A stretch of DNA of 64,000 nt from an uncultured Myxococcales bacterium (GTDB taxonomy: Bacteria > Myxococcota_A > UBA9042), in contig CAIYBN010000057.1 of assembly GCA_903924465.1 (NCBI GenBank), forward strand, positions 1 to 64,000. The letters are read 5' to 3'. The translations under genes and the position numbers were made by a program. The notes under the pieces are model-generated. The model was not told the origin of the DNA. It searched no databases and was given only the letters and a program-made list of their open reading frames with translations. Numbering within the stretch: the stretch's first letter is position 1; every line of letters starts with the position of its first letter. Below, in pieces: positions 34,176 through 41,633 of this stretch.

Positions 34176-35843
34176 ATGCCCAAGACCAAGAAACTCGACA
34201 AACAGACCGTGCAACTTTTGCCTCTCGGCGGCGTGGGCCGCATGGGCATGAACGCGATGCTGCTCGTCTGCGGTGACGATGCCGTGCTGCTGGACTGTGG
34301 TGTGTCGTTTGTCGACGGCGAGATTCCCGGCATCGACGTGATGCTGCCGTCGTTGAAGGTGTTGGCGGGCTACAAGAAGAAGCTGCGGGCGATCGTGCTG
34401 ACCCATGGCCATGAGGATCACATCGGCGCGCTGCCCCACGTGCTGCGGCTGTTTCCGGTGCCGATCTATTCGACGCGCTTTACGGCCGCGCTCATTGCCC
34501 AGCGGTTGCGCGAGCACGGCATGGAGAGTTCGGTTGACTTGACGGTGATCAAGCCCGGCAAAAAGCTCAAGATCGGCCCGTTTGACTTTGGCTTTCTGCG
34601 CGTGACCCATTCGCTGCCGGATTGCGTGTCGCTGGCGATTGGCACGCCGGCGGGCAACATCTTGTTCACCGGCGATTTCAAGATTGAAGCTGGTCTGCGC
34701 GACGGCGCCGTCTTCGACGAAGCCGGCTTTCGCGCCTTTGGCGATTCCGGCGTCGCGCTGATGATGTCGGATTCGACCAATTCGGAAGTGCCTGGCTGGT
34801 CGGCGTCGGAATCGGGCGTGGCGACGGCGCTCACGGAAGTCATCGGTGCATGCAAAGGTCGGGCGATTGTTGGCCTTTTCGCCTCCAATTTGTACCGCGT
34901 ACATACCGTCGTCGATGCCGCGCGGACCGCCGGTCGGTACACCGTCTTGATCGGCCGCTCGCTGGACCGCTACGTCGAATGCGCCAACAACGCGACGGAC
35001 ATGCCGTTCGACAAGGACGACTTCATCGAAGCCAAGGACATGCACCTCTACGACGACGAGGAACTGTGCATCATTTGTACCGGCAGTCAGGCGGAAGCGC
35101 GCGCGGCATTGAGTCGGGCAGCGCAAGGCATCCATCCGGATTTGTCGATCAAGAACACGGACACCGTCATCCTCTCCTCGCGCGTCATCCCCGGCAACGA
35201 AAAGCGCATCTATTCGATGATCAACGACCTCGCACGGCGCGGCGCGCACATCATTTCCACGCGCACGCGGCGCGACATCCACGCGTCCGGGCACGCGTAC
35301 TCCGACGAACAGCGCGCGCTGATTTCCTGGGTGCGGCCCAAGCATTTCTTTCCGGTGCACGGCGAATACACGTTCCTGCAGCGCCACTGCGAACTGGCCG
35401 CGGAAGTCGGCGCGAAGACGGTGCTGGCGGAGAATGGCCAGATTCTGGAATTGACCCATGAAGGTGTGTCCGTGCGTGAGCTTGCGGATGTGACGCCGTG
35501 GTACGCCGATGGTTCGATTGTCGGCGACGCCGAGACGCTGCAGATCAAGGCACGCGAGAAACTGGCGTTCAACGGCGTGGTCGCGGTGTCGGCCCGGCTG
35601 AAATTCCACCGCGGTTCGGTGACGGCGACAACGCGCGCCGTGCCGAGCGGCGTGTACCAGGGCAACGGCGAACTGGCGGGCGAGATTGAACAGGCGCTGA
35701 ATCGCTGCCTGGCAGACGTCGACGCCAAGACCGCGCCGGAGAAGATCGAGAGCCTGATCACCCAGCACGTCCGCAAAGTGTGCAAGCGGTACACCACCCG
35801 CAAGCCGGTGGTGCTGGCGCTGGTGGATATCGACAAGGACTGA
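34176..35843 (+). CDS. rnj: Ribonuclease J
   Basis: 555-residue metallo-beta-lactamase/beta-CASP ribonuclease with 5'-3' exonuclease and endonuclease activity in mRNA decay and rRNA maturation. Zn-binding LTHGHEDHIGALPH near residue 75, RVTHSLPDCVSL, NILFTGDFKIE, the beta-CASP block (SDSTNSEVPG, RVIPGNEKRI, DIHASGHAY) and PKHFFPVHGEYTFL, then the C-terminal domain. Length is typical (about 550). The TGA stop overlaps the next start (TGATG), suggesting translational coupling with engB. Confidence 0.96.
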   Translation: MPKTKKLDKQTVQLLPLGGVGRMGMNAMLLVCGDDAVLLDCGVSFVDGEIPGIDVMLPSLKVLAGYKKKLRAIVLTHGHEDHIGALPHVLRLFPVPIYSTRFTAALIAQRLREHGMESSVDLTVIKPGKKLKIGPFDFGFLRVTHSLPDCVSLAIGTPAGNILFTGDFKIEAGLRDGAVFDEAGFRAFGDSGVALMMSDSTNSEVPGWSASESGVATALTEVIGACKGRAIVGLFASNLYRVHTVVDAARTAGRYTVLIGRSLDRYVECANNATDMPFDKDDFIEAKDMHLYDDEELCIICTGSQAEARAALSRAAQGIHPDLSIKNTDTVILSSRVIPGNEKRIYSMINDLARRGAHIISTRTRRDIHASGHAYSDEQRALISWVRPKHFFPVHGEYTFLQRHCELAAEVGAKTVLAENGQILELTHEGVSVRELADVTPWYADGSIVGDAETLQIKAREKLAFNGVVAVSARLKFHRGSVTATTRAVPSGVYQGNGELAGEIEQALNRCLADVDAKTAPEKIESLITQHVRKVCKRYTTRKPVVLALVDIDKD

Positions 35844-36487
35844 TGATGGCCGCGCCTGCGTCAAAAAAAGGCGGTTCAGCCAAGGATCTGCGGACGATTT
35901 CTGCCGACTTCGTCGCAGCCGTCGGCGGGCCGGGCGAATTTCCATCCGGTCCAGCCGAAATCGCCATCGTCGGCCGGTCCAACGTCGGCAAATCATCGCT
36001 GCTGAACGCGCTCGCCAACCGCCACAGCCTCGCGCGCACGTCCAAGACGCCGGGGCGCACGCAGGCGATCATCCTGTTCGACCTGCTGCTGTCGAGCGGC
36101 GACAAAATTCGTATGTGCGACCTGCCCGGTTTTGGCCACGCCAAGGTCGCCAAAACGCTGCGCGAGTCGTTCTCGCCGATGATTCAGAAGTTTTTGGAAG
36201 AATCCAAGGAATTGCGCGGCGTGATCTTGCTGCAGGATTGCCGTCGCGATGTGGACGAAGACGCGATTGGCTTTGCCGAGTGGCTGCGGGAAATCCAGTT
36301 GCCGGTGGTGATTGTCGCGACGAAGATGGACGAATTGCCCAAGACCAAGCGCGGCGGCGTCATTGCGCGGTTGCAGCGCGATTTTGACCTGGAACATCCG
36401 CCGCTGGGCGTGAGCGTGCGGGAGAATCTGGGCATCGCGGATTTGCTGCACCAGATGCGGCGCATGGCGCGCCAGGCCAAGGTGTGA
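35843..36487 (+). CDS. engB: Ribosome-biogenesis GTP-binding protein EngB (YihA/YsxC)
   Basis: 214-residue small GTPase needed for late large-subunit assembly. G1 is GRSNVGKSSLLNAL (P-loop), then the G2 region RTSKTPGRTQ, G3 DLPGFGHAKV, G4 ATKMDEL and a G5 region near SVRENLGI. Start ATG 35843 overlaps the rnj stop by one base; an immediate second ATG follows. Its end overlaps the GTG start of the acetyltransferase. Confidence 0.95.
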   Translation: MMAAPASKKGGSAKDLRTISADFVAAVGGPGEFPSGPAEIAIVGRSNVGKSSLLNALANRHSLARTSKTPGRTQAIILFDLLLSSGDKIRMCDLPGFGHAKVAKTLRESFSPMIQKFLEESKELRGVILLQDCRRDVDEDAIGFAEWLREIQLPVVIVATKMDELPKTKRGGVIARLQRDFDLEHPPLGVSVRENLGIADLLHQMRRMARQAKV

Positions 36488-36942
36488 CGGTGCGCATTCG
36501 CCGCGCGACACCTGCGGATGCGGCCGTTCTGGCGGCGATGGAAGCAGCCTGTTTCGCCGAGCCTTGGTCCGCAGCCGCCGTCGCAAGTGACCTGACATCG
36601 GCGACCTGCCGCGCCTGGATCGCCGAAATTGGCGGTAGTTCCGTCGGATATCTGCTCGGCACCCAAGTCGTCGACGAATTCACGGTTGCACGCATCGCCA
36701 GTTTGCCGAACGCACGCCGCTGCGGCATCGGCCGCACGCTGCTGCGCCACGCGATCGGGTGCGCACAGGCGGACGGCGTGACCAGCGTTTTCCTGGAAGT
36801 GCGCGCCAGCAACGAAGCGGCGATTCAGCTCTACACATCGGCCGGCTTCGTCGTCACGCGCCGCAGGAAGGGCTACTATGCCAACGGCGAGGACGCGCTC
36901 GACATGCGGTGCGACTTGAACGCAGAGGAGCCGTCGCCATGA
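36484..36942 (+). CDS. rimI: Ribosomal protein S18-alanine N-acetyltransferase-like GNAT
   Basis: 152-residue GNAT acetyltransferase like RimI. The acetyl-CoA pocket is in ARIASLPNARRCGIGRTLLRHAI (R/Q-x-x-G-x-G/A). FLEVRASNEAAIQLYTSAGF is the typical C-terminal RimI stretch. GTG start at 36484 overlaps the engB stop by four bases (GTGA). Its own stop overlaps the next ATG (ATGA). RimI is the most likely family member, but GNAT substrate assignments are often uncertain. Confidence 0.88.
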   Translation: MTVRIRRATPADAAVLAAMEAACFAEPWSAAAVASDLTSATCRAWIAEIGGSSVGYLLGTQVVDEFTVARIASLPNARRCGIGRTLLRHAIGCAQADGVTSVFLEVRASNEAAIQLYTSAGFVVTRRRKGYYANGEDALDMRCDLNAEEPSP

Positions 36943-37616
36943 TGAACTTACAGCGCGGCATCTACGCGATTGTGGACGGCGACCGTCTGGGGTTCGCGAC
37001 CCGCACGGACCGTCGTCCGCCCGTGAACCTGCTGCGTGGCTATGCGGAGGTCGCGGCCGACGCTGGCGCGGTGGCCGTGCAAATCCGCCTGAAATACCTG
37101 CCCCTGGGCCATCCGACGCGGCTGACGGTGCTCAACGCCGTGTGCCGGGCGCTGGGAACGCGAATTCCGATCATCGTCGATGACGACGTGACCGCGGCGG
37201 TGGACGGCCACGTGGGCCTGCACTTGGGGCAGGAGGACGGCGATCCGCGGCAGGCGCGCGCCAAGCTGGATGCCAACGCCCTGCTCGGCTGGTCGACGCA
37301 TACGCTGGCGCAGGTCATCGCGGCACAGGCGCTCCCGGTGCAGTACCTGGGATTTGGCCCGGTCCGCGCGACGAGCGGCAAGCAGGCGCACGATCCGGTT
37401 ACGGGCCTGGACGCGTTGCGCCAAGCGGTGGCGGCGAGTCGTCTGCCGATTGTTGCCATCGGCGGCCTGACGCTGGCGGACGTGCCGCAGGTGCACGACG
37501 CGGGCGCGCATGCGATGGCGGTCATTGGCGCATGGCTGGGACCGGCCGGACAGCCGCATGATCTGGCGACGGCGCGGGTGCACCTTGCGGAATGTGTCGC
37601 CGCGTGGCATCGCTGA
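36939..37616 (+). CDS. Thiamine-phosphate synthase-like protein (ThiE fold)
   Basis: 225-residue TIM-barrel protein of the ThiE/TenI group. Motifs: VAVQIRLKYLPL at strand 2, IPIIVDDDVTAAV with the metal/pyrophosphate Asp residues, GLHLGQEDGDPRQAR, LGWSTHTLAQV, YLGFGPVRATSGKQ and IVAIGGLTL. ThiE joins HMP-PP and thiazole phosphate to thiamine phosphate. No other thi genes or TPP riboswitch are near. The QIRLK replaces the usual Q-x-R-E/L-K and fits the family. AGAGGAG precedes the ATG at 36939, which overlaps rimI by four bases. Confidence 0.88.
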   Translation: MMNLQRGIYAIVDGDRLGFATRTDRRPPVNLLRGYAEVAADAGAVAVQIRLKYLPLGHPTRLTVLNAVCRALGTRIPIIVDDDVTAAVDGHVGLHLGQEDGDPRQARAKLDANALLGWSTHTLAQVIAAQALPVQYLGFGPVRATSGKQAHDPVTGLDALRQAVAASRLPIVAIGGLTLADVPQVHDAGAHAMAVIGAWLGPAGQPHDLATARVHLAECVAAWHR

Positions 37617-37661
37617 CCCGCGCAGCAACTTCTTTCGACGCAGCCGCGTCTTCAGTGGCCC

Positions 37662-38489
37662 ATGACCCAGACCGGAACTGACCTCTTGAAACGCGCGCAA
37701 AGTGGCGATCGCCGCGCCGTCGAGTTGTTGCTCGCTGAACAGGCGCCGCGCATCGCTCGGTTTGCCGCGCGGATGTGCCGGAACCGGGCGGATGCAGAGG
37801 AAGTCGTCCAGGAAACGCTGATTGCCGCGGCACGTACGCTGCCAAACTTTCGCGGTGATTCCGCCGTCTCGACGTGGATGTACACGATCGCCCGCAGCTT
37901 CTGCATCAAGCAACGCCGGCGCGGTCGGACCGTGCGGCAAGGCGACACGTCGCTGGACGACCCGCAGTCGCACGCGGCGCTGACGCTGAGCGACGAGCGG
38001 GATCGACCGGACCGCGAGCTTGGCGAGCGCGAGCTGGGGCAGGCAGTGGACGAGGCGATCGGCGAGTTGGCGCCGATGTATCGGGAAGTGCTGGTGCTGC
38101 GCGATGTCGAAGGCTTGAGTGCTGCCGAAGTGGCGGAATCGCTTGGCCTGCGCGTCGACGCAGTGAAGAGCCGGCTGCACCGGGCGCGCATCGCCGTGCG
38201 CGATCGTCTGGCGCCCATGCTCATGCCGCCGCAGCTGCCGCCGCAGGCTCCGGGTGGACAGTGTCCGGACGTGCTGGGCAACTTTTCGCGCCATCTGGAG
38301 GGCGACATGCGCCCCGCGATGTGCGCCGAGTTGGAAGCGCACTTGGCGCACTGTCCGCGCTGCCAAGGCATGTGCGATTCGCTGCGGCGGACGCTGTCGC
38401 TGTGCGCGCGGACGCCCGGCGAGGCGGTGCCGCCGTCCACGCAACTGCTGGTGCGCACCGCGCTGCAACGCGCCCTGGACTCCCGGTGA
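37662..38489 (+). CDS. ECF sigma factor fused to a zf-HC2-like zinc finger
   Basis: 275 residues. Residues ~5-75 are sigma region 2 (RFAARMCRNRADAEEVVQET and FRGDSAVSTWMYTIARSFCIKQRRR). Residues ~125-180 are region 4 (LAPMYREVLVLRDVEGLSAAEVAESLGLRVDAVKSRLHRAR). The C-terminal ~90 residues carry a Pro-rich spacer, then CPDVLGNFSRHLEG and HLAHCPRCQGMC, the H-x3-C-x2-C pattern of anti-sigma zinc-binding domains. Normally this domain is in a separate anti-sigma protein. The fusion suggests a built-in sensory or inhibitory module. The next gene is a lipoprotein 96 bases downstream. Confidence 0.9.
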   Translation: MTQTGTDLLKRAQSGDRRAVELLLAEQAPRIARFAARMCRNRADAEEVVQETLIAAARTLPNFRGDSAVSTWMYTIARSFCIKQRRRGRTVRQGDTSLDDPQSHAALTLSDERDRPDRELGERELGQAVDEAIGELAPMYREVLVLRDVEGLSAAEVAESLGLRVDAVKSRLHRARIAVRDRLAPMLMPPQLPPQAPGGQCPDVLGNFSRHLEGDMRPAMCAELEAHLAHCPRCQGMCDSLRRTLSLCARTPGEAVPPSTQLLVRTALQRALDSR

Positions 38490-38585
38490 CGGCACGATTC
38501 ACACCAGAAACTTGATCTTGTCCGCCACAATCGGCACCTTGTGTCCAGTCCGTCGCACCTGACGGCGAACCTTTGGAGGCTTTCC

Positions 38586-39251
38586 GTGCACACTTTTCGT
38601 TCCCTCCTTGCGCAGCGGGTGCTGATCCGCGCGACGTCGTTGGCCCTGCCGCTGGTGGCCGTGACGACCTTGCCGGCGTGCAACCTGTTCAATTCGGCCA
38701 AGGCGGCGGTGCAAAATGCCGCGCAGATTCCAATTGATGTGACCGAATCGACGAGCGCGTCCCTGGACGTGGGCAAGCTGACGGGGCCGTTGGCGGGACA
38801 GCCCGCGCCGGCGGGTGGTTTGTCACAGGATATCGCGCTGCCGCCCGTGCCGGTGGATCTGAACAAGACGCAGCCGAATCTGGTGCAGTACGCCAATGGC
38901 CACATCGTGACGTTGGAAATCAACAAGATCGCGGTGACGCCGTCCAACAACACGATGACGGGCGATTTGCCGGCGCTGGATATCTACTTTGGCCCGACGG
39001 ATGCCAAGGGTATCGCCGACGGCATCAAAGTGGCGACGATTCCGCCGATCAAGGGCGGTTCAACGACGGCGGTCGATGCGGTGATCGACTCGGCGGCGAT
39101 GACGGAAGCTGGGACCAAGTACCTCGCCAAGCTCGCGTTCAGCCAGATCATGGCCGGCAAGCTGGTCGTCAAGGCGGGCGACCCGGTGCCGGGCGGCAAG
39201 GTGGACCTGAAGTTCGACCTGGGCCTGCACGCGGTCGTGACGCCCCTGTAA
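38586..39251 (+). CDS. Lipoprotein, unknown function
   Basis: 221 residues. Signal peptide with lipobox (VTTLPACNLF), then a domain with strand-like segments (NGHIVTLEINKIAVTPSNNT, LPALDIYFGPTDAKGI, KLAFSQIMAGKLVVKAG, KVDLKFDLGLHAVVTPL). I do not recognise the family. It recalls beta-sandwich lipoproteins that bind hydrophobic ligands, but no motif proves it. GTG start at 38586 with GGAGG 6 bases upstream. A strong terminator follows 24 bases after the stop. Confidence 0.83.
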   Translation: MHTFRSLLAQRVLIRATSLALPLVAVTTLPACNLFNSAKAAVQNAAQIPIDVTESTSASLDVGKLTGPLAGQPAPAGGLSQDIALPPVPVDLNKTQPNLVQYANGHIVTLEINKIAVTPSNNTMTGDLPALDIYFGPTDAKGIADGIKVATIPPIKGGSTTAVDAVIDSAAMTEAGTKYLAKLAFSQIMAGKLVVKAGDPVPGGKVDLKFDLGLHAVVTPL

Positions 39252-39274
39252 CTTCGCGGAATTGGCAGATCGAA

Positions 39275-39316
39275 GCCGACCGGCCGGATCACCTCTGGGC
39301 CGGTCGGCGACTTTTT
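39275..39316 (+). terminator. Rho-independent terminator
   Basis: GCCGACCGGCC (39275-39285) pairs perfectly with GGCCGGTCGGC (39298-39308), followed by GAC and five T at 39312-39316. It ends the sigma-factor/lipoprotein unit on the plus strand and stands 10 bases before the end of the convergent kinase gene. Confidence 0.88.
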
Positions 39317-39325
39317 GCGCGCCGG

Positions 39326-41344
39326 TTACTTCTGATCCGGAACGGGCAAATCATATTCCAGCGTCCGCTCGCCGGCCTGCCCTGACGGCATCGACGCCTG
39401 TATCACGGCCTTCTCGACGCAAGCGGCGATCGTCCCGGTTCCGAATTTCTTGCGCAGCGACGCGCGCTTGATCAGCCCGGTATCGTCGACCGTCACATCC
39501 ACGGCAATGTGCGTGAAATCACGCAGCTTGGCCGCGTCCCGCTTGGCATCGTCCTTCGCGTAGCACTTTTGCACGGCGCCCTGCGTCGCGGCCACCGCGC
39601 TGTCCTGAGTGACTTCAGGCGCCGGAGCGTCGTCGCCTTTGCCCTTGGCCGTTTTCGCCAGCTTGCGCTTGGTCGCGCTGTCGTCGGGAGCCGGCGCATC
39701 CGCCGACTTGGCCGGTTCCTGATCCGTCGCCCCGGTCAACTCGTCGAGCTTGGCTTTGCCTTTGTCGACCAACGCGGTGACGCTCCGGAACTTTTCCATC
39801 GCGTCCGGGTCCGACTGCGCTTGATTCCAATACCACCAGCCAGCGCCACCCAGGATCACCGTCACGACGAGCATGAAGATCCACGCGCCCGCGGTCTTGC
39901 TCGGGGGCGCGGGCGGCGGACGGCGTGGCTTGGCAACGGCCACAGCCGGATTCGGCGCCATGTCGCCAGCGCGACTTCCCGGCCCAGGTGTCGGCGCTGC
40001 CAGAGACGGAGCTTGTGTTGCACCCGGCGTGCGTGCGGCCAACGCGGCTTCCGGCGTGCGATTCTGCGCCGCGGGCACGACGGCTGAATCGTGATCGGTC
40101 GGTTCTGCCGGTGGCACCCAGCCAATCGGATTGTGCGTCGGCGCGGGCGCGCCCATCGTGGACAGGAATTCGCCGATACCGGAACTGAAGCGCGGCCGGG
40201 ATTCAACCAAGGTCGGCGCGCTCAGTGCTGCCTGATTCTGACCCGGCGTCGACGCACCAACGTCGGGCGGCGTCCACCCCGGCGTCGGAAGGGACGCTGG
40301 CGTCGCTCCGGAGGCAGGCGCAACGTTCGGCAGTGACCGACTGGTATGCGGCCGGCCACGCCCGGTCAGCGACTCGCCCGCCGTCTCCAGCACCTGTTCC
40401 AGCGCGAGCCGCATTTCGTCGGCGTCGGCAAAGCGATCTTCGCGGCGTTTGGCCAGCGCGCGCATCACCACTTCCGCGAGCCCCACAGGCAGCAGCTGCG
40501 TCGCGGCTTGATCCAACGGCACCGGCCGCTCTTGCAGGTGCTTGACGATGATGCCCATCGCGCTCGGCGCCTTGAACGGCACGTCGCCCGTCAGGCATTG
40601 GTACAGAATAATCCCCAGTGAATACAGGTCACTGCGTCCATCCAACGGCTCGGCGCGCCCCTGCTCGGGACTCATGTACTTCGGCGTACCAACCGCGAAG
40701 CCCGTTTTGGTCAGATCCTGATCGGCCTGTTCAAAGGACTTCGCGATACCAAAATCGATGAGCTTGACGAAATCGTCCTCACCGCGCATCCGGCACAGGA
40801 AGATGTTCTCCGGCTTCAGATCGCGGTGAACCATGCCCGCATCATGCGCTTCCGCCAGCGATTTCAGCACGGCGATGGCGATCCGCACCGCGCGGGCGGG
40901 GCCAATTGCCTTTTCCTCCCGCAGCACTTTGGCCAGTTCCTGGCCGTGCAGCAGCTCCATCGCCAGGTAGAGCTGTCCCGCGTCCGTTTGGCCAAAATCG
41001 TAGACACGCACGGTGTGCTGGTGCGTCAGCTGCGCCGCGGTCCGGCCTTCGTTGAAGAAGCGCTGAACCTGGATCGGATCCTTGGCATATTCCGGCCGCA
41101 GGACCTTCACCACCATTTCCTGGCGCATCATCTGGTTGATCGCGCGGAAAACGGCGCCGAAGCCACCTTGGCCAATGAGGCTCTCGACCTTGTAGCGACC
41201 GGCGATCACGGTGCCGATCAGTTGCTTGGTGAAATCGTCGGTTTGCGCAATGATGGTCGGGATGCCGTGCTGCGGGCATACCTCTTCCGCGCGGGGTTGA
41301 CCGCATTCAGGGCAGAAGCGAACGGGTGCCGCTGGGATCGTCAT
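39326..41344 (-). CDS. Membrane Ser/Thr protein kinase with N-terminal zinc ribbon and AgmX/PglI-like C-terminus
   Basis: 672 residues. N-terminal zinc-ribbon-like CPECGQPRAEEVCPQHG, then a Hanks-type kinase: GQGGFGAVFRAI (Gly loop), EMVVKVL (Lys), HRDLKPENIFL, LIDFGIAKS, GTPKYMSPEQGRAEPLDGRSDLYSLG. A Pro/Ala/Thr-rich linker of about 150 residues, one transmembrane helix (WIFMLVVTVILGGAGWWYW), a Lys/Asp-rich region, and a C-terminal domain of about 90 residues with AVQKCYAKDD and ACVEKAVIQASMP, resembling AgmX/PglI C-terminal domains of myxobacterial gliding and motility proteins. Start ATG 41344 keeps the zinc ribbon at the N-terminus; ATG 41380 is possible. Divergent from the YwqK-repeat lipoprotein. 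Confidence 0.93.
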   Translation of the reverse strand: MTIPAAPVRFCPECGQPRAEEVCPQHGIPTIIAQTDDFTKQLIGTVIAGRYKVESLIGQGGFGAVFRAINQMMRQEMVVKVLRPEYAKDPIQVQRFFNEGRTAAQLTHQHTVRVYDFGQTDAGQLYLAMELLHGQELAKVLREEKAIGPARAVRIAIAVLKSLAEAHDAGMVHRDLKPENIFLCRMRGEDDFVKLIDFGIAKSFEQADQDLTKTGFAVGTPKYMSPEQGRAEPLDGRSDLYSLGIILYQCLTGDVPFKAPSAMGIIVKHLQERPVPLDQAATQLLPVGLAEVVMRALAKRREDRFADADEMRLALEQVLETAGESLTGRGRPHTSRSLPNVAPASGATPASLPTPGWTPPDVGASTPGQNQAALSAPTLVESRPRFSSGIGEFLSTMGAPAPTHNPIGWVPPAEPTDHDSAVVPAAQNRTPEAALAARTPGATQAPSLAAPTPGPGSRAGDMAPNPAVAVAKPRRPPPAPPSKTAGAWIFMLVVTVILGGAGWWYWNQAQSDPDAMEKFRSVTALVDKGKAKLDELTGATDQEPAKSADAPAPDDSATKRKLAKTAKGKGDDAPAPEVTQDSAVAATQGAVQKCYAKDDAKRDAAKLRDFTHIAVDVTVDDTGLIKRASLRKKFGTGTIAACVEKAVIQASMPSGQAGERTLEYDLPVPDQK

Positions 41345-41633
41345 GCCACCGGTCCAGAAGGCGCCATCAGAACGCCTCATCGTGCCGCCTGAGACTAGGG
41401 GAGGCTGGCGCGTTGTGCAATGGGGGAAAGGCAAAAGTTGCGACGTGCGGCCCTTTCGCCATGCTCGCCCGACCTCGATCTCCATGCCAAACTTCACAGC
41501 TTGTCGCGTTTGGTTGACAATGTGCGTGTGCGACGGCGATCCTTGCGAGTCCGCGTTTGCCGACGCGGCAGCGACCGTCCGTGGCGTGGCCATGCCAACG
41601 TCGGGCTTGCACATCAGGACGAGGAGCGCGAGC

